Assembly (NCBI GenBank): GCA_003557825.1
Contig: PWNM01000616.1
Location: 1 to 6,216, forward strand
DNA from: Candidatus Hydrogenedentota bacterium
GTDB lineage: Bacteria; Hydrogenedentota; Hydrogenedentia; Hydrogenedentales; SLHB01
Length of the DNA stretch: 6,216 nt
Direction of reading: 5' to 3'
The notes below the pieces were generated by a model. That model saw nothing but the letters and a program-made list of their open reading frames with translations, made no database searches and was not told the origin of the DNA. Positions 1-6,020 of the stretch are shown in pieces. Made by a program: the position numbers and the translations under genes. Numbering within the stretch: position 1 is the stretch's first letter; the number at the start of each line of letters is the position of its first letter.

Positions 1-21
1 GGCGTAGGTATGGATAGTCAC

Positions 22-720
22 TCAGCGGCGAAACAATTCGCCCAGGGGGATAATGGGATCTTCGAGGTTGAGCAGATCGAGCTCATCGATGAGTTGGCCC
101 AGAATGCGGGTCAGGGCTTCGGAGGCGGTGAATCCCCGGCCGTCGTCACGTTTTAGAGTCATTTCCAGCGACTCCACATGACGTTCGCGGGTTTCACGAC
201 GGAGCAACTGGGTGGTGACTTTGAGGGCAAAATCTTCCATGAGAGCCTGTTCTACTACCCAGCGTTTTTGCGGCAGAAGTTGCGGACCTTTGAACCGGTC
301 GGCGCTGTCCATCAGGCGTTTTATATTGACGCCACGCCGGGGATTGATCTCGGCATGAACGGTACCACCCTGGATTTTGACGGTCTGAAAGACGGGTTCT
401 GATGCGAATAGAACGTCCAGTGGCGCTTCAACCAGGATCTTCTCGAAGGACATGGCCGGGGTATCCCGGTCGAAGCCGCGAGGGTTGGCGATGGTTAGGT
501 TGCCGAGTTCCAGAATATTCGCATCGCCATCCAAGCGCACCGATTCTACGGCTACATCGGTCTCCAGTACGAAAGAAAGCACAGCTTCGATGCCTCGCCG
601 TGCAATGCGTTCACGCCGCCGGACCTCAGGAGCCCCGTCCGATTCGGCCACGGCCACGAAACCAGACAAAGCCAGCACGATGGCCATGCCAGGAAATATC
701 CATCTTACGTTTTGCATCAT
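22..720 (-). CDS. Secreted AsmA-like protein (short form)
   Basis: A 232-aa protein when started at the ATG at 720. That start has an AGGCGAG ribosome binding site 7 nt upstream and places a typical Sec signal peptide at the N-terminus: an Arg, a hydrophobic core around IFPGMAIVLALSGF, and a probable AVA/ES cleavage after residue 25. An in-frame GTG at 771 would add 17 polar residues ahead of the signal and is less likely. The mature part resembles the short AsmA-like proteins of Gram-negative bacteria: LGNLTIANPRGF (residues 72-83), then PLDVLF and a GGTVHAEINPRRGVNIKRL stretch (118-136), and a late GFTASEALTRILGQL helix (196-210). In that family these pieces mark the start of a beta-rich groove fold linked to the cell envelope and lipid handling. 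There is no C-terminal membrane segment, so the product is probably periplasmic. It starts 94 nt after the EIIA-fusion gene and may share its transcript. The family assignment comes from motif recall; the precise role is unknown. Confidence 0.72.
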   Translation of the reverse strand: MMQNVRWIFPGMAIVLALSGFVAVAESDGAPEVRRRERIARRGIEAVLSFVLETDVAVESVRLDGDANILELGNLTIANPRGFDRDTPAMSFEKILVEAPLDVLFASEPVFQTVKIQGGTVHAEINPRRGVNIKRLMDSADRFKGPQLLPQKRWVVEQALMEDFALKVTTQLLRRETRERHVESLEMTLKRDDGRGFTASEALTRILGQLIDELDLLNLEDPIIPLGELFRR

Positions 721-727
721 ACCGCAT

Positions 728-734
728 CTCGCCT
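728..734 (-). promoter_or_regulatory. Ribosome binding site of the AsmA-like gene
   Basis: On the minus strand this reads AGGCGAG, 7 nt before the ATG at 720-718 and 10 nt before a second ATG at 717-715. It favours the ATG pair over the in-frame GTG at 771, which has no purine-rich site ahead of it. Confidence 0.45.
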
Positions 735-814
735 GTTGCTGCATTCGACAAAAAAGACGCTTCGGCCGCACGGTTTATTCAGTTGGCCCCGCAGGGATGG
801 GCATGTATATCCGC

Positions 815-1645
815 TCAGACCACGTAGATATAGCGGCTACAATTGGTACAGGTGTGGATATGCTCCTTATCCTGTCGAACCTGCTGGACGAACTTGGTGG
901 AAAGCCGCATGAAACACCCTTGGCAGGTATCCCCCTCGACCGATACCAACGCTGGTGGACGGCCTTTCATCAACCGATCGTAATGCTTTAGTATCCGCGG
1001 TTCGACCAGGGAGCGAATGGTCTCGATGCGTTGCTTGATCTGGGTTTTGCCCTTGGTGGTGTTATTGAGCATCTCCTGCCAGAGTTGAAGGCGCGCCAGC
1101 AGGATCAAGTCGGCATGGGCATCGGGCATTCGCGTGATCTCGGGGTCTTCTTTGAGTTTACGGACCGATTCGACATGCTCATCGGTAAAGGTGGCCGAAG
1201 CGTCCTCGAGCAACGCATAAATGCCGTCCGCATCGGGGACTTCTAGGGCTGCTTTGAGTCGCTCTTTGTTCCCGAGAAGCTTGGCGACGGTTGCGACGAA
1301 ATTGAGGTATGCGGTCTGTTCGGAGGGGGGATAGCAAATAAGAAATATCAGGTGGACCGGTTTTCGGTCGATGGCCATAAAATTGAGGCCTTCAGGAACG
1401 CGGCCAACGGAACAAGCCAATGATTTTAGGCCAGGTACGCGGGCATGGGGTACGGCGATTCCATTGCCAATGCCCGTGCTTTCAGTAGCCTCCCGCGCGA
1501 TGATCTGATCAAGGGCGGGCCCCACCTCGGGTATTTTTTTTCTCTCGTGCAGCACATGCACAAGCTCCTTGAGGGCATCTGCCTTATTTTTTGCCTGCAT
1601 TTCGGGAATAATACAGGGCTTGGTAATAAACTTCGTGAGCTGCAT
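815..1645 (-). CDS. PTS EIIA (PtsN-type) domain fused to a C4 zinc ribbon
   Basis: A 276-aa protein in three parts. Residues 1-150 are a fructose/nitrogen-type PTS EIIA domain: MQLTKFI start, GIGNGIAVPHARVPG with the phospho-accepting His67, and KPVHLIFL with the second conserved His98. Residues about 153-232 are charged and mainly helical. Residues 241-269 hold CQGC...CTNC, two CxxC pairs 21 residues apart, followed by RYIYV. This tail, with the preceding LKHYDRLMKG, matches the C4 zinc-ribbon end of HP0958/CT398-type proteins (Pfam PF02591). PtsN alone is about 150-160 aa, so this is a fusion. With no EIIB or EIIC nearby and no membrane segments, a regulatory role for the EIIA part is more likely than sugar transport. 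The ATG at 1645 is preferred because PtsN proteins normally begin this way and AGAGGA lies upstream; in-frame ATGs at 1672 and 1699 have no ribosome binding site. What the zinc ribbon binds is unknown. Confidence 0.88.
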   Translation of the reverse strand: MQLTKFITKPCIIPEMQAKNKADALKELVHVLHERKKIPEVGPALDQIIAREATESTGIGNGIAVPHARVPGLKSLACSVGRVPEGLNFMAIDRKPVHLIFLICYPPSEQTAYLNFVATVAKLLGNKERLKAALEVPDADGIYALLEDASATFTDEHVESVRKLKEDPEITRMPDAHADLILLARLQLWQEMLNNTTKGKTQIKQRIETIRSLVEPRILKHYDRLMKGRPPALVSVEGDTCQGCFMRLSTKFVQQVRQDKEHIHTCTNCSRYIYVV

Positions 1646-1655
1646 CGAATCGATA

Positions 1656-1661
1656 TCCTCT
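1656..1661 (-). promoter_or_regulatory. Ribosome binding site of the EIIA fusion gene
   Basis: AGAGGA on the minus strand, 10 nt before the ATG at 1645. The spacing is slightly long, but neither upstream in-frame ATG (1672, 1699) has a comparable site, so this sets the start. Confidence 0.45.
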
Positions 1662-1734
1662 AAATTATCCATGACGCCGACCATCCGAACAGAATCCATG
1701 TTCTACATTGAAAAGAACATCCCTGTTCGCGGTA

Positions 1735-1743
1735 ACTATACCA
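1735..1743 (-). promoter_or_regulatory. Putative extended -10 promoter of the EIIA fusion gene
   Basis: The minus strand reads TGGTATAGT, a TGn extended -10 with one mismatch to TATAAT. No good -35 hexamer is found 16-18 nt upstream, which extended -10 promoters can tolerate. Transcription would start near 1728, giving a leader of about 80 nt before the ATG at 1645. It lies in the 170-nt gap after the 61-aa gene, which holds nothing else I can identify. Confidence 0.35.
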
Positions 1744-1815
1744 CATGTATCGCCTTACGCATTGCAGGACGCGTTGTGATGAAAAGGGCCGGCTGGTCGA
1801 ACCCGAACCGGTTTG

Positions 1816-2001
1816 CTAATACCAAATCGACGTAATGACTACTGGTTCCTGACTGGACGTATCATGGTGTTGATGAATGCCGTATGTCTGTGTAATAAAC
1901 TGAGGTTGGACGTTTTTCGATTCAAGCCAGCTGTTGATGTGATCGTCCATTTGGCGTATGCCTTCGACACTCACTTTGCCGATAAACGTCTGTACTCGCA
2001 T
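1816..2001 (-). CDS. 61-aa protein of unknown function
   Basis: A complete small gene, ATG to TAG. It is supported by one of the strongest ribosome binding sites in the window (AGGGGGAG, 6 nt spacing) and a TATAAT promoter just upstream. The product has no signal peptide, membrane segment or cysteine. Its pattern suggests a compact beta-alpha-beta-beta fold: strand MRVQTFIGKVS, an amphipathic helix GIRQMDDHINSWLES, strand VQPQFITQTYG, a polar His-rich loop (IHQHHD), and a final strand PVVITSIWY ending at the C-terminus. I do not recognise a named family. The layout is loosely like small Cse60-type proteins, but the similarity is too weak to transfer a name or function. It sits between aroK and the EIIA fusion gene, separated from each by 80-170 nt, so it is probably its own unit. 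Confidence 0.8.
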   Translation of the reverse strand: MRVQTFIGKVSVEGIRQMDDHINSWLESKNVQPQFITQTYGIHQHHDTSSQEPVVITSIWY

Positions 2002-2007
2002 GGATAA

Positions 2008-2015
2008 CTCCCCCT
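2008..2015 (-). promoter_or_regulatory. Strong ribosome binding site of the 61-aa gene
   Basis: AGGGGGAG on the minus strand, 6 nt before the ATG at 2001. This near-ideal site is the main proof that the very short gene downstream is translated, and it fixes its start. Confidence 0.75.
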
Positions 2016-2031
2016 GCGCCTCGCGCGGTGT

Positions 2032-2060
2032 ATTATACCGGAGATGAAAAACGGTTTCAC
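2032..2060 (-). promoter_or_regulatory. Putative sigma-70 promoter of the 61-aa gene
   Basis: The minus strand has a perfect TATAAT -10 (2037-2032) and GTGAAA as a 4-of-6 -35 (2060-2055), with a 17-nt spacer. The start of transcription would be near 2025, giving a leader of about 24 nt that contains little beyond the ribosome binding site. It overlaps the hairpin proposed to end aroK. Confidence 0.5.
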
Positions 2061-2065
2061 CTTTT
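2047..2065 (-). terminator. Weak hairpin plus T tract after aroK
   Basis: The minus strand reads AAAAGGT-GAA-ACC-G-TTTTT, starting 18 nt after the aroK stop. GGT pairs with ACC, and the flanking A and T runs can extend the stem across a bulged G. The T5 run suits an intrinsic terminator, but the GC part of the stem is only 3 bp, so this is a weak candidate. Confidence 0.27.
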
Positions 2066-2082
2066 CGGCTCCCAGCTTTCCC

Positions 2083-2595
2083 TTATGCGCCGCACACTAT
2101 ATCAATGATTTCGCTTGCTATCTCACCCAATGTCCTGCCGTCCGTATGTATTACATGATCCGCGTATTGTTCGTATAGCGGCGTTCGTTCAGCGAGTAAC
2201 TCATCCACCTCTTCAGTAGAAGATTTCATCCCTGTCAATGAGGGGCGCTGAGTATCATCTTGTATACGTGAGCGAATCGTATCGGAGGCCGCCGAGAGCC
2301 AAAAGACGGTTCCACTGGCCTTTAATCGGGTCATGTTTTCTTCGCGCAGCACCACTCCGCCGCCTGTATCAATGACCAAATTCGAAGAAGCAGCGGCTTC
2401 CTGGGCGACAGCCGTTTCGATATCACGAAAGGCCTCCCATCCCTTTTCCTCGACCAATTCAGGGATGGACCGCCCCGCCCTCTCTACGATTACGTCGTCC
2501 ATATGATAAGCTTCGCGGTTGGTTGCCATGGCGACCAACTCAGCAACGCTGGATTTTCCGGTACCTCGAAATCCCATCAGGATCGCGTTGTTCAT
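2083..2595 (-). CDS. aroK: Shikimate kinase
   Basis: A 170-aa cytosolic enzyme that phosphorylates shikimate to shikimate 3-phosphate with ATP, the fifth step of the chorismate (aromatic amino acid) pathway. The length is normal for a monofunctional enzyme. All family motifs are visible in order: Walker A GFRGTGKSS (residues 8-16), the DD pair at 33-34 for Mg2+ and shikimate, FRDIE with Arg57 and Glu60 for the shikimate pocket, DTGGG (76-80), the lid QRPSL with Arg117, and ERTPLY with Arg137. The ATG at 2595 has an AGGAG site 7 nt upstream. No other aro gene is next to it; the neighbours are an alpha-mannosidase and the 61-aa orphan gene, so it is not in an aroKB pair. The gene name covers the AroK/AroL activity; orthology to either is not implied. 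Confidence 0.96.
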   Translation of the reverse strand: MNNAILMGFRGTGKSSVAELVAMATNREAYHMDDVIVERAGRSIPELVEEKGWEAFRDIETAVAQEAAASSNLVIDTGGGVVLREENMTRLKASGTVFWLSAASDTIRSRIQDDTQRPSLTGMKSSTEEVDELLAERTPLYEQYADHVIHTDGRTLGEIASEIIDIVCGA

Positions 2596-2666
2596 GCCGG
2601 ATCTCCTCTATGAAGTATCGTTTTACACTAGACCGTTCGGTATAGCCGTGTCCAACTGTTATCTAT

Positions 2667-2695
2667 CATATAGCATTTTTATTAGCTAACGCCAA
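2667..2695 (-). promoter_or_regulatory. Putative promoter of aroK
   Basis: The minus strand has TTGGCG (2695-2690), a 17-nt spacer, and TATATG (2672-2667) preceded by TGC, an extended -10 pattern. An overlapping TATGAT (2670-2665) is a better hexamer but would give a 19-nt spacer. Transcription would begin near 2660, about 65 nt before the aroK ATG. It fits the AT-rich gap between the mannosidase and aroK. Confidence 0.4.
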
Positions 2696-2706
2696 CAGGG
2701 TACATT

Positions 2707-2735
2707 GACGGCTGACAGGATTCGCATCAACCGTC
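2707..2735 (-). terminator. 9-bp hairpin just after the mannosidase gene
   Basis: As minus-strand RNA, GACGGTTGA (2735-2727) pairs with TCAGCCGTC (2715-2707) around an 11-nt loop, with one G-U wobble. It lies 11 nt past the mannosidase stop. Read as plus-strand RNA, the same position is a C-A mismatch, so the structure favours the transcribed strand. No T tract follows, so it is either a non-canonical terminator or a 3'-end stabilising structure. Confidence 0.38.
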
Positions 2736-2746
2736 GTCTTCGTGGG

Positions 2747-5700
2747 CTAAAAAGTCACCTTAAAAGTACGAATTTCGTACGGCGCAATGGGAAAAGAGAC
2801 GCTGTCGCCCTCAATTTTTAAGGGGATGTCGTTCTCTTCCATTAGATCGCACTCGGTTACGTAAATCGGTTCTTTATCAAAGGTCAATGAGACATCACCC
2901 CGCTCGCCGTAGGCCTCATAGAGCCGAACAATGACCACACTCGAATCTTCGGCTCGTTTGACCGTATCGACAACTACATGATCGGCATCGCATGAGAAAA
3001 ACGAGTAGACGGACGGCAGCGATCCGGCCGTTCCCGATGCCTCGCGAGCCAGCAGGGGAACATTAAGCTCGAAAGCTTCCTGTACAGCACCGTTGCGCCA
3101 ATCCCATTCATGGGGATACAACGAATAGGTGAAACGGTGTTCGCCTTCGTCTGCCTTCGGATCAGGGTCCATAGGCGATCGTAGTAGGGACAGTCGTAAT
3201 ACGTTGCCTTTCACGTCGTAGCCGTATTTACAGTCATTTAATAAACTGACGCCGTAGTTACCCTCGGAAAGATCGGCCCATTTCTGGGCGGGTACTTCGA
3301 ACTGCGCCAGGTCACTATCGCGATTGGTGTGTGTCGGTCGCTCGACTGTGGCAAACTGCACCTCAAAAGTGGCCCGAGGCGAACGAATATCCACAGGAAA
3401 TGCCGCTTTGAGAAGGGTTCGCCGCTCCTGCCAGTCCACATGGGTGACGAAATCGACACGTTGTGAGAAGGCGTAGAGCACCACGTCCTGTGTTATGATG
3501 CTTTTGCCGGTCTTATACACCATGCGGACGACGACCCGGAGCGGACCATTTTCCGTAACGGTAACGGACTCGGGCTCGCCGGCTGTCCACATGCTCTCTT
3601 CGAAGTTAAAGTCGATGTCCCAAGCCTCCCAATTGTTGGGACGGTCTTCGAAAAACTGTAGCACATTGGCCTGTTTGCCTTTGGGTAGCACTTCCCGTTC
3701 GGCCATCTTGTCGTAGACGCTCGTCAGATTACCGAATTTGTTAAACCGCAGCCGCAGCAGTTCGTTTTCCATGCCTTTTGGCGTGGCCTTTAGCGTGGGT
3801 ACCCACTCGGGAGACAGGTCCTCTTTGACGATGCGGTAAACCGCATGCCCCATGGCAGGCACGTTGTTTGTGTCAATCAACAGCGAGCCGTCTTCGGCCC
3901 ATTGCCAAAGCACGGGATCGCCGTCCGCATCAACAACGGAAAACGTTCCCCGCGGTTTCTTCACATCGATGACCGCGACATCCTGCCGAGGCCAAGGCAA
4001 GGTATTCACCACCAACAACGGCGTACCTTCACCGGAGCTGTCGACTCGGGAATCGAGATCGGCCAAGGCTTTGTCTCGAACGACAGCGGCTCCCGCAATG
4101 GCGGCTGTCATTTCCGCCTCGCTCCTACGATAGACCTCATTAATCGAGCTGCCCGGAAGGATGTCGTGGAACTGATTGGTCAACACGACCTTCCAGATTT
4201 CGTACAAGGCCTCCTGATCATAATCACCTCCATACACCATGGACCAAGCGCTAAGGAATTCGGCGTCGCGCAGCGTGAGCTCGGCCTTGCGGTTGTTCCG
4301 TTTGGTCTGGGCTTGCGTGGTCTGACAGCCTCGGTGCAGCTCGAAATAGAGCTCGCCGTTCCACACCGGAAGCTGGTCCGTATCGCACTCCGATGCCATA
4401 TCTTCAAGGCATTTTCCTGTTGTACCGAACTCGCATTGCGGCACGCCGACAATATTCTTCATGCGCCGGCCCATCTCAAGCATTTCCGGTGTTGGACCGC
4501 CGCCGCCATCGCCCCAACCGTAGGGGAACATAAAGGTATCCGTTCGGTCTCGCTGCGCATGTTGTCCAAACTGCTTAATCAGGCTCTTGGGGATAATGTT
4601 GCCGTTATAGTCCCAAGGACGTACGGTTAGCACACGGGAACCATCCGCCCCTTCCCATTGGAAAAAGGTGTAAGGAAAATGGGTGAACTGATTCCAATGG
4701 ATTTTGGTGGTCACAAAGTAGTCCACTTGGGCCTTTTTGAGGATTTGCGGCAGGGCATAGCAATAGCCGAATGTGTCCGGCGTCCAGGCGACACGGGAAT
4801 GGATTCCGAATTCCTTACGGAAAACCCGGTTGCCATAGACGGCCTGCCGCACCAGACTCTCGCCGGACGGGATGTTGAGATCGGGCTCAACCCAAAAACA
4901 GCCGTTCGGCTCCCATCGGCCCTCCTTCACGCGTTCGCAAATGCGCTCGTAAAGCTCGGGGTAGAACTTCTTGGTGATCTCGTACTGGACCGGTTGACTG
5001 CATGAGAAATGGTATTCAGGATACCGATCCATGAGGCTGAGGACGGTACCAAAGGTGCGCCCGCATTTGCGTTCCGTTTCGCGGATGGGCCACAACCAGG
5101 CTGTATCGATATGGGAATGGCCGATGAGCGTCAGTTGCCCTGAACCTCGCTCGCTGGGGAATTTTTTGAGGCCACGCGCCAGAGCCCGCCGGGCCTTTGT
5201 CAACGATTGTTCATAGGCCGGCTCGCCGATGGCATTGAGGTCGACCATCTTGATGGAACGGTCCAGCAAATCGATAAGACGCAGCCGTTGAGTGCTGTTT
5301 GGATCCAATTCCATCCACACATCCAGCACGGCTTTGAAATCCCAATAGGCGGCCCAAGCTTCGTCATTCATGACCGCGATGTGGGCATATTCAAAGTCCC
5401 GAGTCAGATCGAACTGGGTGCTGGGCACGCCCTCGAGAAGAATCTCAAACTTCTGACCCTTTTTCGCTTTGTCGGCGAGCACAAATACCCGATGGTGATG
5501 GTCAAGCCCGCCGACCACATGGCCGTTGATAATGGCCAAGGATTCGCCCTGAGGCCATACCATGGCAACGACTCGTTGGTCCCGCATCCCTTCGGGAATA
5601 GCCGTCCGCAACCTGAACCACGTGGTCTGGTCGAAACCGCCCCAGTGACCGGGGATTTCAAAAGGTTTGAAACCGGACTTCGGAGGCTGTTCCGGACCTC

Positions 5701-5833
5701 GGTCCGGTCCGGTTACGCACGCCTCGACATCGGTAATGGGAGTCTGTTGCGTAAACACAGAATTGAGGATCTCGTTAAGACGCACATAAGCTTGCCGTGC
5801 GATGATCTGGCGTTCGGCTTCGAAGTTCGGCAT
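2747..5833 (-). CDS. GH38 alpha-mannosidase (Ams1/MAN2C1-like, cytosolic type)
   Basis: A 1028-aa retaining alpha-mannosidase that removes alpha-linked mannose from glycans or oligosaccharides. Family landmarks, numbered from the ATG at 5833: GHSHIDTAWLWP with Zn ligands His241 and Asp243; EPNGCFWVEPDLNIPSGES (308-326); WTPDTFGY with Asp353, nucleophile and Zn ligand; GWGDGGGGPT (439-448); HRGCQTTQ (500-507), opening the helical middle domain; and QFHDILPGSS with Zn ligand His556. The remaining 470 residues are the beta-rich C-terminal domains. An N-terminal region of about 230 residues precedes the catalytic barrel, as in Ams1 and MAN2C1; bacterial MngB-type enzymes are shorter (about 880 aa). 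There is no signal peptide, so it probably acts in the cytoplasm on imported sugars. The start at 5833 has AAGGA 5 nt upstream; an in-frame TTG at 5872 is weaker. Neither flanking gene is a glycan transporter or another glycosidase, so the substrate cannot be inferred. Confidence 0.96.
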   Translation of the reverse strand: MPNFEAERQIIARQAYVRLNEILNSVFTQQTPITDVEACVTGPDRGPEQPPKSGFKPFEIPGHWGGFDQTTWFRLRTAIPEGMRDQRVVAMVWPQGESLAIINGHVVGGLDHHHRVFVLADKAKKGQKFEILLEGVPSTQFDLTRDFEYAHIAVMNDEAWAAYWDFKAVLDVWMELDPNSTQRLRLIDLLDRSIKMVDLNAIGEPAYEQSLTKARRALARGLKKFPSERGSGQLTLIGHSHIDTAWLWPIRETERKCGRTFGTVLSLMDRYPEYHFSCSQPVQYEITKKFYPELYERICERVKEGRWEPNGCFWVEPDLNIPSGESLVRQAVYGNRVFRKEFGIHSRVAWTPDTFGYCYALPQILKKAQVDYFVTTKIHWNQFTHFPYTFFQWEGADGSRVLTVRPWDYNGNIIPKSLIKQFGQHAQRDRTDTFMFPYGWGDGGGGPTPEMLEMGRRMKNIVGVPQCEFGTTGKCLEDMASECDTDQLPVWNGELYFELHRGCQTTQAQTKRNNRKAELTLRDAEFLSAWSMVYGGDYDQEALYEIWKVVLTNQFHDILPGSSINEVYRRSEAEMTAAIAGAAVVRDKALADLDSRVDSSGEGTPLLVVNTLPWPRQDVAVIDVKKPRGTFSVVDADGDPVLWQWAEDGSLLIDTNNVPAMGHAVYRIVKEDLSPEWVPTLKATPKGMENELLRLRFNKFGNLTSVYDKMAEREVLPKGKQANVLQFFEDRPNNWEAWDIDFNFEESMWTAGEPESVTVTENGPLRVVVRMVYKTGKSIITQDVVLYAFSQRVDFVTHVDWQERRTLLKAAFPVDIRSPRATFEVQFATVERPTHTNRDSDLAQFEVPAQKWADLSEGNYGVSLLNDCKYGYDVKGNVLRLSLLRSPMDPDPKADEGEHRFTYSLYPHEWDWRNGAVQEAFELNVPLLAREASGTAGSLPSVYSFFSCDADHVVVDTVKRAEDSSVVIVRLYEAYGERGDVSLTFDKEPIYVTECDLMEENDIPLKIEGDSVSFPIAPYEIRTFKVTF

Positions 5834-5838
5834 AGGAT

Positions 5839-5843
5839 TCCTT
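5839..5843 (-). promoter_or_regulatory. Ribosome binding site of the mannosidase gene
   Basis: AAGGA within AAAAGGAA on the minus strand, 5 nt before the ATG at 5833. It supports this start over the in-frame TTG at 5872, making the protein 13 residues shorter. Confidence 0.6.
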
Positions 5844-5899
5844 TTCCCTTGGTTTTGAACACGAAAGAACAAGTTGAAGAACGTCTAGGACATATCTCC

Positions 5900-5909
5900 A
5901 CCACGTGGT
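5900..5909. promoter_or_regulatory. 10-bp perfect palindrome in the mannosidase leader
   Basis: ACCACGTGGT is a perfect palindrome about 55-65 nt downstream of the predicted transcription start and about 70 nt before the ATG. A central CG is usual in operators of LacI-type sugar regulators, so it might be an operator. The match is short, only one copy is seen, and chance is a fair explanation. Confidence 0.22.
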
Positions 5910-5971
5910 AACGCTCCACTCTGACTCCGGAACGGATGCATGATAGCCCTTAATATTCATCAATGCTGCGG

Positions 5972-6000
5972 ATTATACTGGCGCAGCCTAACTAAGCCAA
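5972..6000 (-). promoter_or_regulatory. Sigma-70-type promoter of the mannosidase gene
   Basis: The minus strand has TTGGCT (6000-5995, 4 of 6 matches), a 17-nt spacer and a perfect TATAAT (5977-5972). It lies 20 nt past the stop of the upstream phosphatase gene. Transcription would start near 5965, leaving a leader of about 130 nt. This is the best promoter in the window and suggests the mannosidase is transcribed on its own. Confidence 0.58.
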
Positions 6001-6020
6001 ATCAAAGCATCGTTCCCACA

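Noticed and set aside
750..770. T6 run on the minus strand between the EIIA fusion and AsmA-like genes as a terminator
   Set aside because: No stem longer than about 3 bp can be formed immediately before the T run.
721..771. GTG start at 771 for the AsmA-like protein
   Set aside because: It would put 17 polar residues with two cysteines in front of a normal signal peptide, and no ribosome binding site precedes it.
452..991. A 179-codon plus-strand open frame spanning the AsmA-like and EIIA fusion genes
   Set aside because: It runs antisense across two supported genes, is rich in Arg and Ser as antisense frames often are, and has no recognisable domain.
1780..1815. CCGG-flanked sequence after the 61-aa gene as a terminator
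   Set aside because: Only four bases pair and the following T run is broken, so it does not meet even a loose terminator model.
3845..4630. A 261-codon plus-strand open frame inside the mannosidase gene
   Set aside because: It lies fully antisense to the catalytic and middle-domain region of an unmistakable GH38 gene, has no recognisable domain, and is explained by codon bias of the coding strand.
5834..5872. TTG start at 5872 for the mannosidase
   Set aside because: The ATG at 5833 has a proper AAGGA site and the 13 extra residues show no family similarity.
5207..5911. A 234-codon plus-strand open frame antisense to the mannosidase N-terminal region
   Set aside because: It mirrors the coding frame of the real gene and shows no motif or start signal that would support it.
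5710..5963. Short minus-strand open frames overlapping the mannosidase start region
   Set aside because: They are out of frame with the GH38 gene, overlap it or its leader, and have no recognisable content.
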